DNA from: Comamonadaceae bacterium
GTDB taxonomy: Bacteria > Pseudomonadota > Gammaproteobacteria > Burkholderiales > Burkholderiaceae
Assembly: GCA_947505995.1 (NCBI GenBank)
Contig: CANNNB010000121.1
Coordinates: 1 to 7,111 of the forward strand
Direction: 5' to 3'
Length of the DNA stretch: 7,111 nucleotides
Below the pieces are notes generated by a model. It did not search any database and had not been told where the DNA came from. It saw only the letters and a program-made list of their open reading frames with translations. Position 1 is the first letter of the stretch, and every line of letters begins with the position of its first letter. The position numbers and the translations under genes were made by a program. Below, one piece after another: positions 1 through 5,615 of this stretch.

Positions 1-497
1 ACCATCATGGCACCTGCGGCACCGAGCGGAACACCAATCCATTTTTTGCCATCGGGCTTTAAGTAAGCGTTGCATGAAGGGAAGAAGCCACCGTATTTTT
101 TACCCAAGTACTCGCACAGATCTGTGACGTCCAGTAATTTCTCTGGGTACAAATTGGCATCGTCGTTGGTTGACAAAATAATGTCGGGACCTGCGCCGGT
201 GTTGGCTGCAACAGCAGCTTTGGGTCGAACATCTTCCCAACCTTCGTTGTCAACACGAACCTCAACACCTGTGGCTTCAGTGAATTTCTTCACATTGGCC
301 ATGTAAGCGTCAATGTCGCCTTGCACAAATCGGCTCCAGCGCAAGACGCGCAGCTTGGCACCTTTTTCAGGTTTGAAGCTTAGATTTTGGGCTTGTACAG
401 CAGGGCTTACAGCCAAAGCGCCCATGCCCAGTGAGGTGGAAGCTGCCGCGACGCCGGCTGAGCTTTCCAGAAAATTCCGTCGATTGAGTTTTGCCAT
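1..497 (-). CDS. ABC transporter family 1 (sugar-type) extracellular solute-binding protein, Tat-exported, 3' end cut by window edge
   Basis: The reading frame opens with ATG at 497-495 and stays open for 165 codons to the left edge, so only the N-terminal part is visible. It should be the periplasmic binding protein that captures substrate for the importer whose ATPase lies just upstream. Residues 5-12 read NRRNFLES, a twin-arginine (Tat) motif. A small hydrophobic Ala-rich segment follows, and a likely signal peptidase site is AVQA|Q after residue 36. The mature part starts KLRVLRW and later has GWEDVRPKAAVAANTGAGPDI, the pattern of family 1 solute-binding proteins for sugars and related polyols. 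A strong Shine-Dalgarno, AAGGAGAC (complement of 503-510), sits just before the ATG. The gene is 63 nt downstream of the ATPase gene on the same strand, so co-transcription is likely. Substrate cannot be read from this fragment. The class is fairly certain; a polyamine-type binder is less likely. Confidence 0.92.
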   Translation of the reverse strand, partial: MAKLNRRNFLESSAGVAAASTSLGMGALAVSPAVQAQNLSFKPEKGAKLRVLRWSRFVQGDIDAYMANVKKFTEATGVEVRVDNEGWEDVRPKAAVAANTGAGPDIILSTNDDANLYPEKLLDVTDLCEYLGKKYGGFFPSCNAYLKPDGKKWIGVPLGAAGAMM

Positions 498-560
498 GAA
501 ATGTCTCCTTTTGAGTGGTTAAGCGACGAGAGAAAAACAAAAATTAAATTGATTCAGAAA

Positions 561-1634
561 TTAAGCAAGCAAGCGCATGCCAGTGCCAGCATCAAATACG
601 TGTGAACGAGTCATATCGGGTTGCAAATGAATGGTGCTACCTAACTGAAACTCATGGCGCTCACGGAAGACGGCTGAAAACTCAACCCCTTCGTGTCGGC
701 AGGCGACAAAGGTGTCCATGCCAGTGGGTTCCATGACGGCCACATGGGCAGAAATGCCAGCACCATTGACCAAGCTAAGATGTTCAGGGCGGGTACCAAA
801 AACCACAGGCTGTCCGTTTTGACCTTGAACGGGGTGAGGCAGATCGAGTTTCAAGCCATCGTTCAATTCAACTTGGAATTGACCTGCGTTGACCAGCAAC
901 TTGCCTGGCAAGAAGTTCATAGCAGGAGACCCAATGAAGCCAGCCACAAACTGATTGGACGGGAAGTCATAAAGCTCAAGAGGCGATCCGGTTTGCTCGA
1001 TGCGGCCATCGCGCATGACCACAATTTGATCGCCCATGGTCATGGCTTCAATTTGATCGTGCGTAACATAAATAGAGGTGGTTTGTAAGCGCTGGTGCAA
1101 TTCTTTAATTTCACTGCGCATGGCCACTCGAAGTTTGGCATCGAGATTGGACAAGGGCTCGTCAAACAAAAACACTTGGGGGTCGCGCACAATGGCACGG
1201 CCCATTGCCACCCGTTGGCGTTGACCGCCAGAGAGTTGGCGAGGGTAACGCTCAAGCAATGAGCCTAGGGCCAAAATATCGGCGGCACGGGCTACTTTTT
1301 TGTCAATTTCTTCTTGCGGTCGTTTTGCAAGGGTGAGCGAAAAGGCCATGTTTTCGCCCACGGTCATGTGGGGGTAAAGCGCATAGTTTTGGAAAACCAT
1401 GGCAATGTCACGTTCTTTAGGGGGCAGGTCGTTGACTTGGCGATTGCCAATGTGAATTTCGCCGCGACTGATCTCTTCTAAGCCAGCAATCATGCGAAGC
1501 AATGTGGACTTGCCGCAACCAGAGGGGCCCACTAAAACGGTGAACGAGCCGTCTTTAATTTCAATATCGACCCCGTGGAGGATGGGGACCTCGCCAAAGT
1601 TCTTTTTGACGGTACGAATCGATACACTGGCCAT
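561..1634 (-). CDS. ABC transporter ATP-binding protein, MalK/UgpC class (sugar or glycerol-3-phosphate type importer)
   Basis: This is the cytoplasmic ATPase that powers a carbohydrate-type ABC importer. Counting from the chosen ATG (357 aa), Walker A GPSGCGKST is at 36-44, the Q-loop Gln at 82 in MVFQNYALYPHM, the signature LSGGQRQR at 134-141, Walker B VFLFDE at 154-159, the D-loop SNLD at 162-165 and the switch His at 192 (VTHDQIEAMTM). Every catalytic element is intact. From about residue 235 the chain continues into the C-terminal OB/TOBE regulatory domain typical of MalK, UgpC and MsmK, and total length matches that family. A TTG two codons upstream (1640) would also open the frame, but the Shine-Dalgarno is 8 nt from the ATG at 1634 and almost touches the TTG. 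The binding-protein gene follows after 63 nt; permease genes are not in the window and may lie beyond the left edge. The UgpC label is by class only; the substrate is not determined. Confidence 0.95.
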   Translation of the reverse strand: MASVSIRTVKKNFGEVPILHGVDIEIKDGSFTVLVGPSGCGKSTLLRMIAGLEEISRGEIHIGNRQVNDLPPKERDIAMVFQNYALYPHMTVGENMAFSLTLAKRPQEEIDKKVARAADILALGSLLERYPRQLSGGQRQRVAMGRAIVRDPQVFLFDEPLSNLDAKLRVAMRSEIKELHQRLQTTSIYVTHDQIEAMTMGDQIVVMRDGRIEQTGSPLELYDFPSNQFVAGFIGSPAMNFLPGKLLVNAGQFQVELNDGLKLDLPHPVQGQNGQPVVFGTRPEHLSLVNGAGISAHVAVMEPTGMDTFVACRHEGVEFSAVFRERHEFQLGSTIHLQPDMTRSHVFDAGTGMRLLA

Positions 1635-1642
1635 TGGCAAAT

Positions 1643-1646
1643 TCCT
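1643..1646 (-). promoter_or_regulatory. Ribosome binding site that decides the ATPase start
   Basis: The minus strand reads TAGGAATTTGCCAATG. The AGGA core lies 8 nt before the ATG at 1634, an ideal distance, but only 2 nt before the in-frame TTG at 1640. This favours the 357-residue product over the 359-residue one. Confidence 0.6.
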
Positions 1647-1741
1647 AGAAAAACGCCTCAGTGGTTCAAATGACCACGGGCAGACTGCTCAAACTAAGGT
1701 GCAGTATCACACTCTTGAGACGTATTTCTTATCCAAGATTA

Positions 1742-1767
1742 CCCTAATTGGTCAGACCAAATTAGGG
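1742..1767. promoter_or_regulatory. Putative GntR (FadR-subfamily) operator palindrome in the divergent promoter region
   Basis: The core at 1748-1760 is a perfect odd palindrome, TTGGTCAGACCAA, with two 6-bp half sites around A1754. The flanks CCCTAA (left) and TTAGGG (right) extend the symmetry with a one-base offset. FadR-subfamily GntR regulators such as FadR, PdhR and LldR are known to bind TGGT-N3-ACCA type sites, and this core matches that form. It lies 113 bp upstream of the ATPase ATG on one side and 66 bp upstream of the ATG at 1827 on the other, so it could control either or both operons. A weak extended -10 for the ABC operon, TGTGATACT on the minus strand with its hexamer at 1703-1708, lies nearby. 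No GntR gene is in the window. That it is an operator is inference from the motif; the palindrome itself is directly visible. Confidence 0.5.
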
Positions 1768-1779
1768 CCTGATTAAGCC

Positions 1780-1809
1780 TTTTCAGGCTGTTGCCTGTTG
1801 GCCTAAAAT
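1780..1809 (+). promoter_or_regulatory. Candidate sigma-70 promoter for the aroQ-like/bug/FAD operon
   Basis: A good -10 hexamer, TAAAAT, is at 1804-1809 and is preceded by a weak -35, TTTTCA, at 1780-1785 with an 18-nt spacer. Transcription would start near 1816. A small perfect hairpin, AGCCT-TTTC-AGGCT (1776-1789), overlaps the -35. The GntR-like palindrome would be centred about 62 bp upstream of the start, a place better suited to activation or to repression with DNA bending than to simple blocking. The -10 is convincing, the -35 is not. Confidence 0.35.
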
Positions 1810-1826
1810 AAAAGACACCCGATCGA

Positions 1827-2225
1827 ATGATCCAAGAAAGATTGAACGTGACAACATCGCAAGAACCGACACCGCTCACGCCTGCAGTTCGCCGTTTTAA
1901 AGACCCCCATTACCAAAACAGGGCGCCTAACTTACAGGTATTACGGGATCAAATTGACGCTTTAGACAGCCAAATTGTGGCCTTGATGGCTGAGAGGGCG
2001 CTTTGCGTTCGGGATGCCACGCGCTTTAAAAAAGACGCATTTCAAGTGGCTGCGCCGGCCAGGCAAGCGCAAGTCTTTCAAAAAGTGCGAAACTTGGCTT
2101 ATGAACATGCTGCAAATTTTCCTGGATTTGAAAATATTGTGGCGTCAGCTTATAGGAGTATGGTGGCAGGTTTTATAGCCGCTGAACAAGAATTGTTTGC
2201 TCAAACTGAAGAAGTGAAATCATGA
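1827..2225 (+). CDS. Chorismate mutase-fold protein (AroQ class, resembles isochorismate-pyruvate lyase PchB)
   Basis: A small all-helical cytoplasmic enzyme of the AroQ fold, which rearranges chorismate to prephenate or, in PchB, splits isochorismate into salicylate and pyruvate. The domain covers residues 36-125 and begins LRDQIDALDSQIVALMAER. By eye alignment to E. coli AroQ, Arg40, Arg57, Lys68, Arg79 and Gln121 fall at the positions of catalytic Arg11, Arg28, Lys39, Arg51 and Gln88, while Gln80 replaces Glu52. The segments RFKK, PAR and AAEQ also resemble PchB. An N-terminal tail of about 35 residues, rich in Pro and charged residues, has no match that I recognise. The start is uncertain: ATG at 1827 has no clear Shine-Dalgarno, and GTG at 1848 has a weak AAGAAAG ahead of it and would give 125 residues. 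The stop overlaps the next ATG by 4 nt, so it heads a coupled operon. Fold is fairly sure; the exact reaction is not. Confidence 0.82.
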   Translation: MIQERLNVTTSQEPTPLTPAVRRFKDPHYQNRAPNLQVLRDQIDALDSQIVALMAERALCVRDATRFKKDAFQVAAPARQAQVFQKVRNLAYEHAANFPGFENIVASAYRSMVAGFIAAEQELFAQTEEVKS

Positions 2226-3271
2226 AGTCAATATTTACAACCCGTTCCAATACTGTTGCACAAGCTCGATCAAAAGCCAGTTCATGGCATCGCCGAGCCC
2301 TGCTTGTTTTGTTGTTGGGTGCAACGGCGCTTACTTTTTTAACGACATCCGTTTCCTCCTTTGCACAAACTGCTTGGCCCAATCGACCCATTAAGTTGGT
2401 AGTGCCCTATGGCCCAGGCTCATCGCCTGATGTGATTGCCAGAATTGTTTCGGAAAAGCTATCGACTCGACTGGGACAACCCGTGGTCATTGAAAACCGC
2501 GTGGGTGCAGGCGGCAATACGGGCTCAGGCTTTGTGGCTAAATCTGCGGGCGATGGCTACACGTTTTTGATCAGTACCAATGGTCCTTTGGTTTACAACA
2601 CAGTCCTTTATAAAAAGTTAAGCTATGACCCCTTCACAGAATTAAGGCCTGTTGTTTTGGCAGGGGGACAGTCCAATGTGTGCGCCGTTCGCACTGACTC
2701 AGGCATCAATTCTTTGTCTGATTTGATTGAGGCCATGCGCAAGAAACCGGGGCAATTCAATTTCTCTTCAACCGGCATTGGCAGTTTGTCGCAGTTGGGC
2801 GTAGAACTTCTCAAAGTGAAAACAGACACCTTTGCTGTTCACATTCCCTATGTATCCTCACCGCTTGCCATCATGGCTATTTTGCAAGGTGATGTGCAGT
2901 TTGCCTGTGTGCCAGCAGTGGCCGTATTGCCGCAAGTCAAGGCCGGCAAGATGCGCGCTTTGGCTGTGTCTACCGCCAAGCGCAGCCAGTTCTTACCCGA
3001 TGTGCCCACCATGAAAGAAGCGGGCTTTACAGGCATTGAAAACATAGCTTGGATGGCCATCATGGCACCCGCTACGACGTCCTCTGATATTGTTCAGCGC
3101 ATGAATCAAGAAATCAATGCTGTTTTGGCCATGCCAGATGTCAAAGAAAAACTCTTTGGCCAATACATGGAGCCCATCGGTGGCACAGATTCTGAATTGA
3201 AAAGTTTCATGCTTCAAGAACTGCGTGTCATGACACCCGTCATCAAACGCACCGGTATCTCGATTGATTAA
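2222..3271 (+). CDS. Bug/TctC family tripartite tricarboxylate transporter substrate-binding protein
   Basis: This is a periplasmic binding protein of the Bug (Bordetella uptake gene)/TctC family, whose members bind small carboxylates or related organic molecules. A long basic N-region ending HRR (23-25) leads into a hydrophobic core at 26-42 and a probable cleavage site SFA|Q after residue 48. The mature chain starts TAWPNRPIKLVVPYGPGSSPD (50-70), the family's N-terminal strand and first ligand loop. GDGYTFLISTNG, FNFSSTGIGSLSQL, VHIPYVSSPLAIMAILQGDVQFA, and KMRALAVSTAKRSQFLPDVPTMKEAGF follow in the usual family order. At 349 aa it is slightly longer than usual because of the signal region. 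The ligand loop has GPGSSPD where many members have PPGGSTD. Its ATG overlaps the previous stop as ATGA, implying translational coupling. No TctA or TctB membrane gene is adjacent, as is common for orphan Bug genes. Ligand unknown. Confidence 0.95.
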   Translation: MKSIFTTRSNTVAQARSKASSWHRRALLVLLLGATALTFLTTSVSSFAQTAWPNRPIKLVVPYGPGSSPDVIARIVSEKLSTRLGQPVVIENRVGAGGNTGSGFVAKSAGDGYTFLISTNGPLVYNTVLYKKLSYDPFTELRPVVLAGGQSNVCAVRTDSGINSLSDLIEAMRKKPGQFNFSSTGIGSLSQLGVELLKVKTDTFAVHIPYVSSPLAIMAILQGDVQFACVPAVAVLPQVKAGKMRALAVSTAKRSQFLPDVPTMKEAGFTGIENIAWMAIMAPATTSSDIVQRMNQEINAVLAMPDVKEKLFGQYMEPIGGTDSELKSFMLQELRVMTPVIKRTGISID

Positions 3272-4628
3272 GCATTGGTCAGAGCCAGCACGTCAACTGC
3301 CAGTTTACGGTGAATTTGATGTGGTGGTGGTAGGAGGTGGCCCCGCAGGCATAGCGGCCAGTTGGAGCGCGGCCAAGCATGGCGCCAAGGTTTTATTGGT
3401 CGAACGCTACGGCTTTCTAGGCGGTATGGGCACGGCAGGTGGCGTGACCAACTTTGCAGGTCTGTATGGTGTTCGCCAAGGCGACATGCAGCAAGTCGTT
3501 CACGGTGTGGTCGACGAAATTTTTGACCGCTTGCTGGCCATGGAAGGCTTGAACGAGCCTCAAGACGGCATGCAAGGCCGCATTCGCGTTCGCTCCTACG
3601 ACATGTCGGCCTACAAATGCGTGGCCGATCAGATGATGGTGGATGCGGGTGTTGAGGTTTTATTTCATGCTTGGGCTGCCAATGTCAGCATGGAAGACAG
3701 CCGAATCAAGGCGCTCTTTGTAGAAACCAAATCAGGTCGCCAAGCCGTGTTGGCAAAAAGCTTCATTGATTGTTCGGGCGATGCAGATGTAGCGGCATTT
3801 GCCGGTGTGCCCTATGAAACAGGCGATGGTCAGGGCAGTGGTCTTTATCCTACGACCATGTTTCGATTGGCGCATGTCAACCCCGAAGCTGCTATGGCTG
3901 CTGTGGGTGAATTTCAAGCCATCAATCAGTTGATGAAAAAAGTGCAGACAGAAAAACCCGGGGCCTATCAATTTCCTCGCGAAGGCGCCATCTTGCGACC
4001 TCAAAAAAATCCATCCGAGTGGCGTGCCAACGTCACCCAGATTGCGCAGTCCAATGGATGCGCCATGGACGCCACAGATGCACGCCAGTTAAGTCAGGGT
4101 GAATTAGAAGGGCGTCAACAAATTGGTGAATTTTTCCGTTTTTTGAAAAACGAAGTACCAGGCTTTGGGCAAGCGAGCATTACAGAAATAGCGCCACAAA
4201 TTGGTATTCGTGAAAGCCGCAGAATTCAAGGCATCTATGCTTTAACTGGCCATGACATTCTCCATTGCGCTTCATTCAAAGACAGCATCGGCTGCAGTGC
4301 ATGGCCTATGGAAATGCATGCGCAAGGAAAGATTGAATGGCAATTTCCGCTGCAAGCTCAAGGCGCTCATCAAAGGCTTTACAACGATTTGCCTTGGCGG
4401 ATGTTGGTTCCTCAATCGGTTATGAATTTGTTGGTGGCAGGCAGATGCGCCTCCATGACGCATGAAGGCCAGTCTGCTGCGCGAGTGAGTGGTGGCTGTT
4501 TTGTCATGGGTCAAGCAGCTGGCACTGCGGCGGCTTACGCAAGCGATTCATCGATGTTTCAAAATCAGGACATACCAATCTTGCAGCAACGCCTGATCCA
4601 TGATGGCTGTTATTTAGAGCTTGAATAG
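3264..4628 (+). CDS. FAD-dependent oxidoreductase (FAD_oxidored family)
   Basis: A flavoprotein of the FAD_oxidored type, probably cytoplasmic since no signal peptide is seen. The Rossmann dinucleotide-binding motif is at 19-47: strand DVVVVGGGPAG with the GxGxxG glycines at 24-29 and the ribose-binding Glu47 in LLVERYGFLGG. MGTAGGVTNF directly after is typical of the family. A second FAD contact, FIDCSGDADVAAFAG, is near residue 170, IGIRESRRIQGIYALTG lies near residue 315, and the C-terminal flavin-binding stretch LLVAGRCASMTHEGQSAARV lies near 390-410, followed by GQAAGTAAA. Length 454 aa is normal. The start is TTG at 3264, inside the last codons of the Bug gene (8-nt overlap); the next in-frame ATG (residue 55) would delete the FAD motif, so the TTG or another non-ATG codon must be used. 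Coupled expression with the Bug gene suggests that it acts on the bound compound or a derivative. Substrate unknown. Confidence 0.9.
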   Translation: MIKHWSEPARQLPVYGEFDVVVVGGGPAGIAASWSAAKHGAKVLLVERYGFLGGMGTAGGVTNFAGLYGVRQGDMQQVVHGVVDEIFDRLLAMEGLNEPQDGMQGRIRVRSYDMSAYKCVADQMMVDAGVEVLFHAWAANVSMEDSRIKALFVETKSGRQAVLAKSFIDCSGDADVAAFAGVPYETGDGQGSGLYPTTMFRLAHVNPEAAMAAVGEFQAINQLMKKVQTEKPGAYQFPREGAILRPQKNPSEWRANVTQIAQSNGCAMDATDARQLSQGELEGRQQIGEFFRFLKNEVPGFGQASITEIAPQIGIRESRRIQGIYALTGHDILHCASFKDSIGCSAWPMEMHAQGKIEWQFPLQAQGAHQRLYNDLPWRMLVPQSVMNLLVAGRCASMTHEGQSAARVSGGCFVMGQAAGTAAAYASDSSMFQNQDIPILQQRLIHDGCYLELE

Positions 4629-4757
4629 CGTTAATTCGAGATGCTTTGGTTGCCGTGTGTTCATTCTTAAGTTCATGAATCGTTGCGGCGGTCATGCAAA
4701 TTGAACCTAAATGTTGGAAAATACAAATCTATTCTGAATGGATGAAATTACAAAAAA

Positions 4758-5006
4758 ATGAGCGACACCAACTCACGACCCGATTTACCAGACCACCTCT
4801 CTATCGACCCCCGCAGTTCTTTTCACGTAGCCGCTGTTTTTGAGCACGATATTGGCATTCGGTTCAATGGCAAAGATCGAAAAGATGTAGAGGAATATTG
4901 CATCAGCGAAGGGTGGGTCAAAGTGCCTGCTGGCAAAGCGCTTGACCGCAAAGGCAATCCCTTGCTCATGAAACTCAAGGGTACGGTAGAGGCTTATTAC
5001 CGCTAA
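4758..5006 (+). CDS. DUF3297 family protein
   Basis: A small 82-residue protein that I recognise as DUF3297 from the run LSIDPRSSFHVAAVFEHDIG, followed by IRFNGKDRKDVEEYC, SEGWVKVPAGKALDRKGNPL and the C-terminal KLKGTVEAYYR. Its size is close to the family norm, so it is complete. It has no signal peptide or membrane segment and should be cytosolic. The molecular role of the family is unknown to me and nothing in the sequence suggests a catalytic site; the many charged residues would suit a small structural or binding protein. The ATG at 4758 is preceded by only a weak GGATGA about 12 nt upstream. The 129-nt gap before it holds no clear terminator. A poor promoter-like pair there, TTGAAC (4701-4706) with TACAAA 15 nt on, hints at an independent promoter but is not convincing. 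The gene is followed 17 nt later by a decarboxylase-like gene on the same strand, so the two are probably co-transcribed. Confidence 0.88.
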   Translation: MSDTNSRPDLPDHLSIDPRSSFHVAAVFEHDIGIRFNGKDRKDVEEYCISEGWVKVPAGKALDRKGNPLLMKLKGTVEAYYR

Positions 5007-5023
5007 ACACGGAAGGACACAGC

Positions 5024-5572
5024 ATGCGCATTCCTGATTGGACGCCAGAGCAACACGCTCAACCCCAAGAATTGGTAGACACCATTTTGGCCCGCAGGGG
5101 CGGCGCACTGCTTAATCTTGATAAAGCGCTGTTGTGGAGTGAGCCGGTTGCGGCCGGATGGAACGTCTACATGCGCAATGTCCGAACGGGTTTGTCTGCC
5201 CCGCGCAAATTGTGTGAGCTTGGCATTTGCGCTGTGGCCTTACTTACAGGGGCGCACTACGAATACCACCACCATGCCCCTGACTATTTAAAAGCAGGCG
5301 GCACGCAAGCAGAACTAGACGGTTTAAAACGAGCGCTTGATGCCAGTCCAGCCGATGGTGTCACTGACGCCGCATTGGATGAAATGTCGCAGTGGGTGGT
5401 GCAATATGCAGCGCAGATGACACTTCGTGTCAAGGTGGAGGAGGCACTCTTCAGACATCTTCAATCGCGTCTGAATACCACTGAAATTGTTGAACTCACA
5501 ACCGCCATTGCGGCTTACAACATGGTCGCCAGGTTGCTGGTTGCTTTGGAAATTACACCCGAAGAAAATTAA
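5024..5572 (+). CDS. Carboxymuconolactone decarboxylase (CMD) family protein
   Basis: A 182-residue all-helical protein of the CMD/AhpD-like superfamily. The core RKLCELGICAVALLTGAHYEYHHHAPDYLKAGG (61-93) matches the family helix that carries a conserved Glu (65) and the E-x3-H element (Glu80, His84, with His82 between). The C-terminal EIVELTTAIAAYNMVARLLVAL is the usual final helix pair. True CMD acts in the protocatechuate branch of the beta-ketoadipate pathway, but no pca genes are nearby and many family members act on other substrates. The AhpD peroxidase CxxC motif is absent; the only two cysteines, 64 and 69, are spaced CxxxxC and the second redox position falls in EYHHH. A strong Shine-Dalgarno, GGAAGGA (5011-5017), lies 6 nt before the ATG, supporting this start. 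It follows DUF3297 by 17 nt and ends just before a terminator hairpin. Family is sure, reaction is not. Confidence 0.85.
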   Translation: MRIPDWTPEQHAQPQELVDTILARRGGALLNLDKALLWSEPVAAGWNVYMRNVRTGLSAPRKLCELGICAVALLTGAHYEYHHHAPDYLKAGGTQAELDGLKRALDASPADGVTDAALDEMSQWVVQYAAQMTLRVKVEEALFRHLQSRLNTTEIVELTTAIAAYNMVARLLVALEITPEEN

Positions 5573-5574
5573 AA

Positions 5575-5597
5575 AAATAGGGCGCAAGGCCCTATTT
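5575..5597. terminator. Bidirectional rho-independent terminator between convergent operons
   Basis: A perfect 9-bp stem, AAATAGGGC and GCCCTATTT, encloses the 5-nt loop GCAAG. The hairpin begins 3 nt after the decarboxylase stop on the plus strand. On the minus strand the stem is followed by a long T run (complement of the A tract at 5571-5577 and beyond), making a strong terminator for the Bug gene ending at 5616. In the plus direction the T run is only TTT, so it should be weaker that way. Confidence 0.85.
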
Positions 5598-5615
5598 CAA
5601 AAGCGGGCTGGTTGA

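Noticed and set aside
693..1088. A 131-codon open frame on the plus strand
   Set aside because: It lies wholly inside the ATPase gene on the other strand, has no recognisable domain, and the ATPase frame is complete with all motifs. It is an antisense shadow.
1635..1640. TTG start for the ATPase giving 359 residues
   Set aside because: The Shine-Dalgarno is 2 nt from the TTG but 8 nt from the ATG at 1634, which is the better start.
3260..3275. A frameshift or gene fusion between the Bug and FAD genes
   Set aside because: The Bug protein ends at the normal family C-terminus and the FAD protein begins just before its first strand, so the 8-nt overlap is ordinary operon packing.
4629..4757. 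A possible terminator or promoter between the FAD gene and DUF3297
   Set aside because: The only stem-like element (ATTC...GAAT around 4663-4680) is short with no GC core and no T run, and the TTGAAC/TACAAA pair has a 15-nt spacer. Neither is good enough to annotate.
4785..5108. A 107-codon open frame on the minus strand
   Set aside because: It covers parts of both the DUF3297 and CMD genes antisense to them, and its translation matches nothing I know.
5024..5572. AhpD-type alkylhydroperoxidase
   Set aside because: The CxxC catalytic pair is missing; the cysteines are C64 and C69, and the E-x3-H pattern fits CMD-like members instead.
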